From Nostoc sp. 'Peltigera membranacea cyanobiont' N6 (GTDB lineage Bacteria; Cyanobacteriota; Cyanobacteriia; Cyanobacteriales; Nostocaceae), in contig NZ_CP026681.1 in NCBI RefSeq assembly GCF_002949735.1, positions 6,912,501-6,976,500 of the forward strand: DNA of 64,000 bases, written 5' to 3'. This document shows positions 54,101 to 63,405 of the stretch, piece after piece (the stretch's first letter is position 1; each line of letters starts with the position of its first letter). The position numbers and the translations under genes are program-made. The notes below the pieces were generated by a model. The model searched no databases, had not been told where the DNA came from, and saw nothing but the letters and a program-made list of their open reading frames with translations.

Positions 54101-56591
54101 AAATGTCCGTTTAAACGGCATCAACTACAGATCCGAAAAAACGAAAAATGCCTTCGCTCTAGCTTTGCAGGATGGGCATAAAGTCACATTACCCGCTCCC
54201 GAATCTTCTGAAACTGCGGCTCCTTTGTTTAGTAGCCCAGGTGTAACTCCAACTCTCGCAGCGATCGAGACTAACGGACATAAAAAACTTACCCCAGTAA
54301 TGAACGGTGTGACTGCTAGTGTCATCACCCAGCCAGAGCAACAGATGAATCCTGTTACCCTGTCACAACCAGTCCAGGAATCTAAGATGCAACCAACACC
54401 AGAAAAGCTGACAAATTACGAACAACTTTTAGCAAGTTTAGAATATCTCCTGACACAGTTCCAGGAAAATCAAGCCGAGAATTTACAAGTTCACGGTACT
54501 TATCTCAACCATCAAATGGAATACGCTAAAGCGTTTTTCCAACTGATGCAACAGCAGAATTCTTTGTTGAGTGAAAGTAAATCAACAGCCGAAACTGCCA
54601 AAATGAAGCTAGTTGTCATGGAAAGCTTAGAGCGTAGCATGATGCAGTTTCATTCCCAACAGGGTGAAACTCTACGCATCCATGAACAATATCTTCAAGA
54701 GCAACTGGAATATACTAAGAGCTTTTTCCAACTCATCCAGCAAGAGTATTCTCAAATCATCTCAGGTGAGGGAGCAACTCAACTTACAGAGAAACTCAGC
54801 AATTTCACTCCGTTCACCACAGAAGCACCAGTACCCGCCACTACCAAGATAGTAGAAAGCCAGCCTTTGCCTGTAACTGAGCCTGTAGCTAAAAATCGCT
54901 TAAATGTTACTCAAGAGCCTCTCCCGGCTGCTGTAGAGGCTGTAGTTGAAACTCCTGTATCTCCAAAGACCCAATCAATCGCGTCTCTACTTCCCACACC
55001 GCATTTCGCCACTGTCGAGACGGTAGAGCCTGTAGTCGCACCACCTGTCCCAGTAGTAGAAGAACCCCAAGCTGAGGTTGTAGTCAAAATTAGCTCACCC
55101 CCAGTCAAGGAAGTTGTTGCAGAACCAGCACCTACAACTGCTGCACCTGTATCTGGCGCAACCATCGATATTGTTGACTTGGATAAAAACCTCTTAGCCA
55201 TCACCAGCGACAAAACCGGCTACCCGGTAGAGATGCTGGAAATGGACATGGACATGGAGGCTGATTTAGGGATTGACTCTATCAAACGGGTGGAAATCTT
55301 AGGGGCGCTACAAGAGATGTACCCCAACCTACCCAAGCCCAATTTAGAAGAACTGTCAGAAAAACGCACCATCGGTCAAGTTGTCGAGTATCTGCAATCC
55401 CACGCTTCCAAAAGTATTACTGTAGAAATTGCAGTTCACGAAGTACAACCAGCAACTGAGATTGCAGTAGAGGCTGTACCAGTAGTTGAGGTAGTCGTTG
55501 CACCTGAACCAAGCGTAGTTATCGCATTCACCCCAGAACCAGAAACCGCTACAAGTGATGAATTTGCAAACTTAGGTGAAACCCTGTTAGCCATCACCAG
55601 CGATAAGACCGGCTACCCAGTCGAGATGCTGGAACTGGAAATGGACATGGAAGCCGACTTAGGGATTGACTCGATTAAACGGGTGGAAATCTTAGGGGCG
55701 ATGCAAGAGATGTACCCCAACTTACCCAAACCGAATATTGAAGAACTCGGCGATCTCCGCACCATCGGTCAAATAGTCGATTACCTACAGCAGTTGGCTG
55801 GAGGTGAAAAAAAAAAGTCTGAACCTGAGTTTGTCCAACAGCAGCCACCCCAATTAGAACATGAACTAGAGCATAATATCCAGCGCCATCTCGTCAAACT
55901 CAGAAGTCTACCACAGCCCGATTATTTGGATTTCACGTTACCAGAGGGACACATCGGTTTAATCACCGATGATGGTTCCCTCACCACTTATAAATTAACT
56001 GAATCCTTAATCGAGAAAGGCTGGAAAATAGTAGTTATCAGCTTCCCCCAATCGCTCATCGCCCAACAAGCGCCGTTACCCACAGGAGTAACCCGCGTTA
56101 CCTTAGCAAATTTGAGTGAAGAACATCTTCAACAACAATTGCAAGCGATCGCATCTCACTGCGGAGCGATTGGGGCTTTCATCCATCTACACCCAATGTT
56201 TGTAGGAAATCACACCGGAAGTATTTCTTATAACGAATCAGAAAAGGCGATCGTCAAGCACGTATTTTTAATGGCGAAACACCTCAAACCTTCCCTAAAC
56301 GAAGCCGCAAAGCATGGACGTAGTTGTTTCTGCACAGTCGCTCACCTTGATGGAGCCTTCGGTTTAGAGTACAAAGTCAACTTCGGTGCGATCGGCGCTG
56401 GTTTATTTGGATTAACCAAAACTCTGAGATGGGAATGGCCAAAAGTTTTCACCCGTGCGATCGACCTAAGTCCCAGACTTGACGCTAAACAGTCAGTACA
56501 CAACATCATCGCCGAACTTCACGATCCCAACCTTTATATAAGTGAAGTTGGGTATGGCTCACAAGGACGAGTCACCATTATCGCCGATTAA
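51147..56591 (+). CDS. hglE: Heterocyst glycolipid polyketide synthase: KS-AT-ACP-ACP-KR(structural part)
   Basis: A 1814-residue PfaA-like synthase. The KS (about 50-490) has Cys253 in VVDAACASSFG, His388 in EAHGTGTMAGDP and His428 in SQIGHTKAAAG. The malonyl-type AT (about 628-910) has Ser733 in VAGHSFGELTAL. A helical, internally duplicated linker (about 1088-1205) and a Pro/Val/Glu-rich stretch follow. There are two PfaA-type ACPs with phosphopantetheine Ser1378 and Ser1509, each in GIDSIKRVEILG. The last 220 residues look like a KR structural subdomain without the NADP-binding half. It starts and extends the chain of the heterocyst glycolipid aglycone with HglG, HglD and HglC. The ATG at 51147 has no strong ribosome site. 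Confidence 0.9.
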   Translation: MSAYSIDTALAELESLINNCEQAVIKSIEGKQMKPEKPVSINRINRQLQHNPIAIVGMASLLPQARNLREYWQNIVNKIDCITDVPSTHWSVEDYYDPNPRTTEDKTYCKRGGFLPEVDFNPMEFGIPPSILEVTDVSQLLSLVVAKEAMEDAGYGEKRDFNREMVGVILGVAMAKQLGMPLSARLEYPIWEKALKSSGLSDEDTKKIVDKIKSAYVKWDENAFPGMLANVVAGRIANRLNFGGMNCVVDAACASSFGALKMAISELVEHRSDMMLTGGVDTDNTIMAYISFSKTPAVSPSENVKPFDAKSDGMMLGEGIGMIVLKRLEDAERDNDKIYAVIKGIGTSSDGRYKSIYAPRKEGQVKALERAYEDAGFSPATVGLMEAHGTGTMAGDPTEFGSLKDYFDLHDEKKQHIALGSVKSQIGHTKAAAGAASLIKTALALHHKVLPPTINITEPNPKLNIKTSSFYLNTETRPWIRPEGEAPRRAGVSSFGFGGTNYHVVLEEYEADQNAAYRLHSDASEVLLFAPTVDQLLSKSEDILGKLRSRSDSAGVSPDALRHYSQLVNECKSQQIPLSAARFGFVAENLEEACKLLQTSIDWLKLKGTAASWEHPQGIYYRASGMELGGKVVSLFSGQGSQYLEMGRELVMNFPLMRRLHGYMDSLLIKDNLQPLSEIVFPHPVFGEAEKNVQIAALQRTEYAQPAIGVLSAGMYSILQQAGFKSDFVAGHSFGELTALWAAGVLSTEDYLFLVKARGQAMAAPEDPDHDAGSMLAVKEDISKVEAVLRHFPQVAIANQNSPTQFVLAGPTAEIARIKEALHEKGYTAVLLPVSAAFHTPLIAFAQKSFAIATKSVKFQSPKIPVYSNVTSKQYPKEAQGIQKILESHLSNSVLFKQEIENIYAAGGTCFVEFGPRRILTNLVKDILGDRPHITVSLNPSAQKNSDRSLREAVVQLRVIGLALNNLDPYQLPQTIPPIETKKTLNVRLNGINYRSEKTKNAFALALQDGHKVTLPAPESSETAAPLFSSPGVTPTLAAIETNGHKKLTPVMNGVTASVITQPEQQMNPVTLSQPVQESKMQPTPEKLTNYEQLLASLEYLLTQFQENQAENLQVHGTYLNHQMEYAKAFFQLMQQQNSLLSESKSTAETAKMKLVVMESLERSMMQFHSQQGETLRIHEQYLQEQLEYTKSFFQLIQQEYSQIISGEGATQLTEKLSNFTPFTTEAPVPATTKIVESQPLPVTEPVAKNRLNVTQEPLPAAVEAVVETPVSPKTQSIASLLPTPHFATVETVEPVVAPPVPVVEEPQAEVVVKISSPPVKEVVAEPAPTTAAPVSGATIDIVDLDKNLLAITSDKTGYPVEMLEMDMDMEADLGIDSIKRVEILGALQEMYPNLPKPNLEELSEKRTIGQVVEYLQSHASKSITVEIAVHEVQPATEIAVEAVPVVEVVVAPEPSVVIAFTPEPETATSDEFANLGETLLAITSDKTGYPVEMLELEMDMEADLGIDSIKRVEILGAMQEMYPNLPKPNIEELGDLRTIGQIVDYLQQLAGGEKKKSEPEFVQQQPPQLEHELEHNIQRHLVKLRSLPQPDYLDFTLPEGHIGLITDDGSLTTYKLTESLIEKGWKIVVISFPQSLIAQQAPLPTGVTRVTLANLSEEHLQQQLQAIASHCGAIGAFIHLHPMFVGNHTGSISYNESEKAIVKHVFLMAKHLKPSLNEAAKHGRSCFCTVAHLDGAFGLEYKVNFGAIGAGLFGLTKTLRWEWPKVFTRAIDLSPRLDAKQSVHNIIAELHDPNLYISEVGYGSQGRVTIIAD

Positions 56592-56592
56592 T

Positions 56593-56680
56593 CTCTTCTC
56601 TCTGCGCTCTCTGCGTCTCTGTGGTTCGTTTAAAAAAAACCGCAGAGGCGCAGAGGACACAGAGAAAGAGATAAGAGAGC
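56593..56680. repeat. Inverted repeat (TCTGCG...CGCAGA type) between hglE and hglG
   Basis: CTCTCTGCGCTCTCTGCGTC then TCTGTGGTTCGTTT faces AAACCGCAGAGGCGCAGAGG, then ACACAGAGAAAGAG, across an A-run. It folds into a long imperfect hairpin starting right after the hglE stop codon. Confidence 0.8.
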
Positions 56681-56687
56681 ATCTTTT

Positions 56688-56720
56688 AATTACGAATTAC
56701 GAATTACGAATTACGAATTA
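56688..56720. repeat. 7-bp tandem repeat (AATTACG, 4.7 copies)
   Basis: AATTACG is repeated from 56688 to 56720, ending 15 bp before the hglG start. It is a heptanucleotide repeat typical of heterocystous cyanobacteria. Confidence 0.9.
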
Positions 56721-56734
56721 ATCCCAGAGGATTT

Positions 56735-58462
56735 ATGACACAAACAGCCCAGCTTAGTCCATCATCTGTCTTTGTCGTGAGCGGCGGTGCAAAAGGGATT
56801 ACGGCTGAGTGTACTATCAGATTAGCTCAACAGCAACCCTGCAAATTCATCCTCCTCGGTCGCTCAGAACTATTAGAAACCGAGCCAGATTTTGCTCAAA
56901 ACTCCGATGACTCCGCATTGAAAAAATGCATCATGGAAAATCTTCTTTCTCAAGGAGAGAAGCCCACACCCATGAATGTACAAAAAATATATAACAAAAT
57001 TACCTCTAGCCGCGAAATTAAAAAGACTCTAGCAGCAATTGAAAAAACTGGAGCTAAAGCCGAATATATCAGCGTCGATGTCACAGATACGCAAGCTTTA
57101 CAAGAAAAACTAGCCACTGCTGTGCAATATCTCGGCCCAATTACCGGAATCATCCACGGCGCGGGAAACTTAGCTGACAAGTTAATTGAAAAGAAAACAG
57201 AAGAGGATTTTGAAAAAGTTTACACCGCCAAAGTACAAGGTTTAGAAAACCTCCTAGCTTGCGTTAACCCAAATCAACTTCAGCATTTAGTTTTGTTTTC
57301 TTCAGTAACCGGATTTTACGGAAATCCCGGACAATCTGATTATGCGATCGCAAATGAAATTCTGAACAAATCAGCCCATATATTTAAGCAAAGTTATCCT
57401 TCATGTCATGTAGTCGCTATCAACTGGGGCGCTTGGGACAGTGGGATGGTGACAGCAGAATTAAAGAAGATTTTTCAAGAGCGAAAAATCGATATAATTC
57501 CTATTGCAGTCGGGGCACAAATGCTCGTTAAGGAAATGGATAATACCAATCATGCAACCGCACAAGTTGTCATTGGTAGCCCACTTGTCCCAATGGCGGC
57601 GGAGTTAGATTCAGAACTGCGAACCTATCGTATCCGTCGCCAAATGACATTAGAGGCTAATCCATTTTTACACGATCATACGATTGCAGGTTCTCCAGTT
57701 TTACCAGCAACTTGTGCAATGACCTGGATTATCAATGCTTCTGAGCAATTATATCCTGGTTATCGGTTGTTTTATTACCAAGATTTCAAAGTTTTGAAAG
57801 GGATTACTTTTAATGAAACATTAGCGAAGGAACATATATTAGAAATAGAAGAAATTTCTAAAGTTAATCTTGAAAGTATCGACCTTAAAGCCAAAATTTC
57901 CAGTAAAAACCCTGAAGGAAAAACCCATTTTCATTTTAGCGCTCAACTCCATCTTCAGCGTGAAATCCCAGATGCACCCATCTATGAATCTCTCAATCTC
58001 GAACCAGATAATATCATCACTGCGACAGGAAAAGCTTTTTACCAAAATGGTGGGGCTACATTATTTCATGGCCCCGGTTTTCAAGAAGTTAAGAGAGTTT
58101 TAAATATCAGTCCCGAAAAAATCACAACAGAATGTTTGTGGCCAGAACTCAGCGCACAGCAACAAGGACAATTCCCTGTCCAATGGGTAAATCCTTACAC
58201 CACTGACTTGAGTATGCACGCCCTATGGATTTGGACACAACACTTTCATGAAGAAGGTTGTTTACCTGGGAAAGTAGAAAAATTTGAACAGTTTGAAGCG
58301 ATACCACATAACGAAACATTTTACGTTTCTTGTGAAGTACTAGCTAAGACACCAAGTAGTGCGATCGCAAACTTTATCATACACGACCGCCAAGGTAAAA
58401 TCTATTCACGAATGCTCGGCGCTCATGCCATTATTTGGTCAATGAAAATGCTCAGAAGCTAA
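56735..58462 (+). CDS. hglG: Heterocyst glycolipid synthase component: KR catalytic part plus hot-dog dehydratase
   Basis: A 575-residue protein. Residues about 10-290 are the NADPH-binding ketoreductase half: VFVVSGGAKGITAECTIRLA, FILLGRSEL, IIHGAGNLADKLIE, FSSVTGFYGNPGQSDYAIAN with Tyr203 and Asn207. Residues about 305-575 are a hot-dog dehydratase with His315 in HDHTIAGSPVLPATCAM (HxxxGxxxxP) and a later HGPGFQEVKRV. It reduces the beta-keto group and dehydrates, working with the structural KR part at the end of HglE. AGAGGA precedes the ATG at a good distance. The symbol follows the Anabaena gene order (hglE, G, D, C) and is less certain than the domain call. Confidence 0.82.
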   Translation: MTQTAQLSPSSVFVVSGGAKGITAECTIRLAQQQPCKFILLGRSELLETEPDFAQNSDDSALKKCIMENLLSQGEKPTPMNVQKIYNKITSSREIKKTLAAIEKTGAKAEYISVDVTDTQALQEKLATAVQYLGPITGIIHGAGNLADKLIEKKTEEDFEKVYTAKVQGLENLLACVNPNQLQHLVLFSSVTGFYGNPGQSDYAIANEILNKSAHIFKQSYPSCHVVAINWGAWDSGMVTAELKKIFQERKIDIIPIAVGAQMLVKEMDNTNHATAQVVIGSPLVPMAAELDSELRTYRIRRQMTLEANPFLHDHTIAGSPVLPATCAMTWIINASEQLYPGYRLFYYQDFKVLKGITFNETLAKEHILEIEEISKVNLESIDLKAKISSKNPEGKTHFHFSAQLHLQREIPDAPIYESLNLEPDNIITATGKAFYQNGGATLFHGPGFQEVKRVLNISPEKITTECLWPELSAQQQGQFPVQWVNPYTTDLSMHALWIWTQHFHEEGCLPGKVEKFEQFEAIPHNETFYVSCEVLAKTPSSAIANFIIHDRQGKIYSRMLGAHAIIWSMKMLRS

Positions 58463-58480
58463 GAATATATCAAGTTTAAA

Positions 58481-58538
58481 GTTCGTAGTAAGGACTTTAG
58501 TCCTTCTTAATACAAGCACTAAAGTGCTTACTACAAAC
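58481..58538. repeat. Hairpin repeat between hglG and hglD
   Basis: GTTCGTAGTAAGGACTTTAG, TCCTT, then AAGCACTAAAGTGCTTACTA, CAAAC form two facing inverted parts (GTAGTAAG...CTTACTAC) with inner palindromes. It is a known type of intergenic hairpin in Nostoc. Confidence 0.8.
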
Positions 58539-58650
58539 TATCAAAATCTTAGGATTGCTATAACTTGCCTCGTTTAAAGTTTGGGGAACAGCGTAAATCC
58601 TGCCTTTTAATTATCTCTTGCTAAATACCCAAACTCGGAGCATATAAATC

Positions 58651-61600
58651 GTGGAAAAAATAGCCATCATCGCATTATCATGCCTATTCCCCGATGCAAA
58701 GAATCCTGAAGAATACTGGCAAAATATCGTTCATCAAAAAGATTCGACATCCTCTGCAACCGTCGAAGAAATCGGAGTAGATCCGACAATATTTCACAAC
58801 CCAGTTAAAGGTACACCAGACAAAACTTATTCACTCAAAGGCGGATACATCCGCAACTTCCAGTTTAATCCATCTGAATACAATCTACCATCTGAATTTG
58901 TTGCTGGCTTAGATAACACCTTCAAATGGTCATTGTATGCCGCTAAACAAGCAATTGTACAAAGTGGTTATTGGGGTAATCAAAATGTCCTGGCAAAATG
59001 CGGCGTAATTTTAGGTAATTTGTCATTCCCGACAAAATTATCTAACCAATTATTCTCTCCAATTTACCAGAAAGCTATTAACCCTGCTGTTAGAGAACTT
59101 TTGCAGTATGAAGACTTTAATTTAGCTGTACCAAGTGCAACCAAAGCGTCTTTATACAATGCAATGATATCTGGTTTACCAGCATCTATCGTAGCTCAAG
59201 CTTTATCTCTATCCCAGATTAATTTATGTCTGGATGCTGCTTGTTCGTCATCATTTTATGCGATTAAACTAGCATCTCATTACTTATGGTCACACAAAGC
59301 TGATGTCATGTTAGCTGGAGCCATAAGTTGTGCAGATTCCCTATTCGTGCGGATGTTATTTTCCGGTGTTCAAGGATATGCAGAAAACGGCATCAGCCGC
59401 CCCTTAGATAAATCCTCTAGAGGGCTAATCCCCGCCGATGGTGTTGGGATGGTGATGCTGAAAAGATATTCTGATGCCGTTAGAGATGGTGATAATATTC
59501 TCGCCACTATCTGCGGTAATGGACTCTCGAATGATGGCAAAGGTAAGCACTTACTGAGTCCGAATCCTAAAGGACAAGTTTTAGCTTTTGAACGAGCATA
59601 CAATGAGGCGAAATTTAGTCCAAAAAGCATTGATTATCTAGAGTGTCACGCCACTGGCACATTACTAGGAGATACAACCGAATTCAATTCCATAGAAACA
59701 TTCTTTGGTCAAAACCAAGCTGCGCCTCTGGTAGGTTCTGCCAAGGCAAATACTGGTCACTTGCTAACTGCTGCTGGTATGGTTGGCTTGACTAAGGTGA
59801 TTTTGAGTATGTCTCATGGTGTAATTCCAGCAACCATGAATGTTTCGGAACCTTTAACTTCAGAAAAAGGCACAATTTCTGCCGATAAAATTGTTAGAAA
59901 AGCTACAGCATGGCCTAATAATAACGCACCAATCAAACGAGCGGCTATCAGTGCTTTTGGTTTTGGCGGCACTAATTCTCATCTGATTTTAGAACAAGGA
60001 ACTACAGCAGAATCAGTTGAATCAACTCCACCTGTTCCACCTACCAAAATTGCCATTGTTGGCATGGATGCCTTTTTTGGTAACTGCAATGGCTTAGATG
60101 CTTTTGAACGAAGTATTTATGATGGAACACAGCATTTTACTTCTCTACCGCCTCAAAGATGGCATGGTATAGAAAATCAAGAGAATGTCCTAAAAGAGTA
60201 CGGTTTAACAGACGGGAAAGCACCAGTAGGGGCATATATCAAGGATTTTGAAATCGATACTTTATCGTGCAAAATCCCACCGAATGAAATCGAGAAGCTA
60301 AACCCACAACAATTGTTGCTTCTGAAAGTTAGCGATCGCGCCGTCAAAGATGCGAAACTACAGGAGGGTGGCAATGTGGCTGTGATTGTCGCCGCCGAGA
60401 CAGAATTCTCTGTGCATCAGCTACAGCAAAGATGGAACCTCTCTTGGCAAGTTAAAGACGGCTTACTCAACCAAGGAATTTCTCTACCTGCTGAACAGCT
60501 TTCCCAACTGGAAACCATTGTTAAAGATAGCATTCACCAACCAGTAGAAATCGGCGAATATGTGAGTCACATCGCCAACATCATGGCAAGTCGGATTTCT
60601 GCTTTATGGAATTTCACTGGCCCTGCATTCACTGTCAGCGCTGGCGAAAATTCTGCCCTCAAAGCCTTGGAAGTTGCCCAAATGCTACTCGCTACGGGAG
60701 AAGTAGACGCGGTGGTTGTGGGTGCGGTAGATTTAGCCGGTGGTGTGGAAAATGTCTTGTTCCGCAGCCAATTTGCACCAATTAATACGGGTGTTAATAC
60801 ATTAGGTTACGACCAACAAGCTAATGGTTGGACGGTTGGCGAAGGTGCGGGTGCTGTCGTCCTCAAGCGCTACGAGGCTGCTAAGGAAGATAATGAACGC
60901 ATCTATGCAGTAATTGATGCCATGAGTTTCGCACAAGGTAATTCTACTTTGAGTGACGCTTTGGTAAAACCTGATGCTTCAGCTATCAGTGATGTCTGCA
61001 AACAAGCTTTCGAGATGGCTGAGATTCAACCCACAGAAGTTAACTATGTGGAAGTCTTTGGTAGCGGCGTTCCCCAGGAGGATGAAGCCGAAATTACAGG
61101 TTTACTCCAAGCTTATCCGAAAGTGGGCAATGGTTTGCATTGTGCATTGGGCAGCGTCAAAGCTAATATCGGCCACACCTATACAGCATCGGGAATTGCT
61201 AGCTTAATCAAAACCGCTCTCTGTCTTTATTACAGGTATATTCCCGCCACACCCAAATGGTCTGGTGTCAAAACACCGCAAGTATGGGAAGGTAGTCCTT
61301 TCTATGTGGCGATGGAATCAAGACCTTGGTTTGTCGATAAGGGCGGCACACGCAGAATAGCAGCAATTAATAGCATGGGTATAGATGGCAGTTACGCCCA
61401 TTTAATCTTATCGGAGGAACCCAGCCAAGAGGAGCGGGACAACAGATATTTGCAACAAATGCCTTTTCATCTGTTTCCGATAGCAGTTAGCGATCGCACC
61501 ACTATCCCCGATCTTCTCAACAATCTCCAACATACCATAGAAGCGAGTTCTTCTTTATCAGCTACCGCCAGCGAAACATTCGCTACTTTTCAACAGCATT

Positions 61601-63399
61601 CTCATCCAAAATACGTCTTATCAATCACAGGACGTAACACCAAAGATTTACTCAAAGAAATTGAATCTGCCCGCAAAGGTATAAATAATGCCTTTGAAAA
61701 CGGCACAGATTGGCAAACACCACTAGGTAGTTATTTTACCGCAAAACCATTAGGTAAAACTGGAGCGGTTGCTTATGTTTATCCCGCCGCAGTCAATTCT
61801 TATATTGGCATTGGTCGCAGTGTCTTCCGTTTATTTCCGAAAGTTTTTGAGGATTTAAAAAGTAACAACCTCTACAACCGGGCTGCCGATGTTGAAAAGC
61901 TGGTTTATCCCAGAAGCTTACCTAAATTGACAACTAGGCAACTAGAAACTCTCGAAAAGCAATTGTTAGATGATTCACTGGCAATGTTTGAAAGTGAAAT
62001 CGCCTTCGCTAGATACATGACAGCAATTTTTCGAGATGATTTTAAAGTCAAGCCGCAATCTGTATTTGGGTATAGCTTGGGTGAAACTAGTATGATGGTT
62101 GCCCAAGGAGTTTGGAGTGATTTTGAGGGCGGAAGTAACACTTTAAACTCATCACCTCTATTTGGCGATAAGTTATCTGGGCCTAAAAATGCGGTGCGTG
62201 AATATTGGGGATTAACCGATTCACCAAACAACAATTTTTGGAATACCTATGTTCTCATGGCTACTCCATCGCAAGTTAGAGAATGTCTGAAACATGAGAA
62301 TCACGTCTACTTAACTCAAATCAACACACCAGAAGAAGTATTAATTGCTGGTGAAGATGCCGCCTGTAAGCGAGTGATTGCAACTTTAGGTTGCAATGCT
62401 TTCCCCGCTCCCTTCGACCATGTGATACATTGTGAAGCGATGCGATCGCAGTACGAGGAAATCAAGAAGGTAAACAGCTTACCATCGCAAAGTCTCCCCG
62501 GTATTGTGTTTTATTCTGCCGCCGACTATCAACCGATTGTACTTGAAAGTGATGCGATCGCTCACAATATTGCCAAAGGATTGTGCCAAGAACTTGATTT
62601 TCCACAATTAGTTAATCGTGTCTACGGCGATGGGGTCAAAATATTTCTAGAAGCAGGCGCTGGTAGTGTTTGTTCACGATGGATTGATAAAATCCTCGGA
62701 AACAAAGAACATATCACAGTTTCTCTAAATCGTAGAGGGATGGATGACCATGCTTCGATGGTTAAAGCATTAGCAAAACTACTCAGTCATCAGGTGAACG
62801 TGGATTTATCACCACTGTACAGCAAAGCTCAAGAAACCGCTAATCAAAATAAAGCAACATTGAGAACAGTTACCTTGGGTGGAAAAGCAATCGCTGCTAC
62901 AATTTTGAGCGAAGAAAATCGTAAACTTGTTGAAAATTTTGCTGGGGATCTTAGGAGCGAACGTTTCAAAATACAGCATCCAGATATACCTAATGTCCAA
63001 CAATCTGAAATCACAGATTATCTTAACACTTCCAACCAAATAACCCAACAAGAAAATTATTCCCCTAACATCTTGCCTCAGCCAGAAGAAGTAAAACCGA
63101 AAAATATCATTGATAACGTTTTTCAACCGAGAGAACAATTACAATCTTCTGAGTCAAGCGCAATTAGACAGCCAATTCCTGTTTTCTCTCCACCCGTCAG
63201 AACTAAAAAAATTAGTAGCATCATCAGCATGTTCGATTTAAATAAGACCCAGTATCAAAAGCTCAATGCTAATAATTCAAAGATAACTAAAGCACACACT
63301 GCCTTCTTACAAGCTAGACAAGATTACAGTCAAAAAATGAGCGAAATCATTCAATTGCAACTAGCTTGCGCCCAAAACTTGCTTAACGAAGAATCTTAA
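58651..63399 (+). CDS. hglD: Heterocyst glycolipid synthase component: KS-chain length factor-AT
   Basis: A 1582-residue protein starting at a GTG. KS1 (about 1-450) has Cys198 in CLDAACSSSFYA, His333 in ECHATGTLLGDT and His370 in KANTGHLLTAAG. KS2 (about 465-920) is a chain length factor: the nucleophile position is Glu666 in TVSAGENSALKA and the HGTGT His is Phe803 (EVFGSGVP). A PfaB-like AT (about 1080-1430) carries Ser1142 in VFGYSLGETSMMV. The C-terminal 75 residues are helical (HTAFLQARQDYSQKMSEIIQ), like the HglE linker. It probably condenses and fixes the length of the acyl chain and loads or offloads it. It resembles PfaC's front half plus PfaB. Confidence 0.88.
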   Translation: MEKIAIIALSCLFPDAKNPEEYWQNIVHQKDSTSSATVEEIGVDPTIFHNPVKGTPDKTYSLKGGYIRNFQFNPSEYNLPSEFVAGLDNTFKWSLYAAKQAIVQSGYWGNQNVLAKCGVILGNLSFPTKLSNQLFSPIYQKAINPAVRELLQYEDFNLAVPSATKASLYNAMISGLPASIVAQALSLSQINLCLDAACSSSFYAIKLASHYLWSHKADVMLAGAISCADSLFVRMLFSGVQGYAENGISRPLDKSSRGLIPADGVGMVMLKRYSDAVRDGDNILATICGNGLSNDGKGKHLLSPNPKGQVLAFERAYNEAKFSPKSIDYLECHATGTLLGDTTEFNSIETFFGQNQAAPLVGSAKANTGHLLTAAGMVGLTKVILSMSHGVIPATMNVSEPLTSEKGTISADKIVRKATAWPNNNAPIKRAAISAFGFGGTNSHLILEQGTTAESVESTPPVPPTKIAIVGMDAFFGNCNGLDAFERSIYDGTQHFTSLPPQRWHGIENQENVLKEYGLTDGKAPVGAYIKDFEIDTLSCKIPPNEIEKLNPQQLLLLKVSDRAVKDAKLQEGGNVAVIVAAETEFSVHQLQQRWNLSWQVKDGLLNQGISLPAEQLSQLETIVKDSIHQPVEIGEYVSHIANIMASRISALWNFTGPAFTVSAGENSALKALEVAQMLLATGEVDAVVVGAVDLAGGVENVLFRSQFAPINTGVNTLGYDQQANGWTVGEGAGAVVLKRYEAAKEDNERIYAVIDAMSFAQGNSTLSDALVKPDASAISDVCKQAFEMAEIQPTEVNYVEVFGSGVPQEDEAEITGLLQAYPKVGNGLHCALGSVKANIGHTYTASGIASLIKTALCLYYRYIPATPKWSGVKTPQVWEGSPFYVAMESRPWFVDKGGTRRIAAINSMGIDGSYAHLILSEEPSQEERDNRYLQQMPFHLFPIAVSDRTTIPDLLNNLQHTIEASSSLSATASETFATFQQHSHPKYVLSITGRNTKDLLKEIESARKGINNAFENGTDWQTPLGSYFTAKPLGKTGAVAYVYPAAVNSYIGIGRSVFRLFPKVFEDLKSNNLYNRAADVEKLVYPRSLPKLTTRQLETLEKQLLDDSLAMFESEIAFARYMTAIFRDDFKVKPQSVFGYSLGETSMMVAQGVWSDFEGGSNTLNSSPLFGDKLSGPKNAVREYWGLTDSPNNNFWNTYVLMATPSQVRECLKHENHVYLTQINTPEEVLIAGEDAACKRVIATLGCNAFPAPFDHVIHCEAMRSQYEEIKKVNSLPSQSLPGIVFYSAADYQPIVLESDAIAHNIAKGLCQELDFPQLVNRVYGDGVKIFLEAGAGSVCSRWIDKILGNKEHITVSLNRRGMDDHASMVKALAKLLSHQVNVDLSPLYSKAQETANQNKATLRTVTLGGKAIAATILSEENRKLVENFAGDLRSERFKIQHPDIPNVQQSEITDYLNTSNQITQQENYSPNILPQPEEVKPKNIIDNVFQPREQLQSSESSAIRQPIPVFSPPVRTKKISSIISMFDLNKTQYQKLNANNSKITKAHTAFLQARQDYSQKMSEIIQLQLACAQNLLNEES

Positions 63400-63405
63400 T
63401 ATCTC

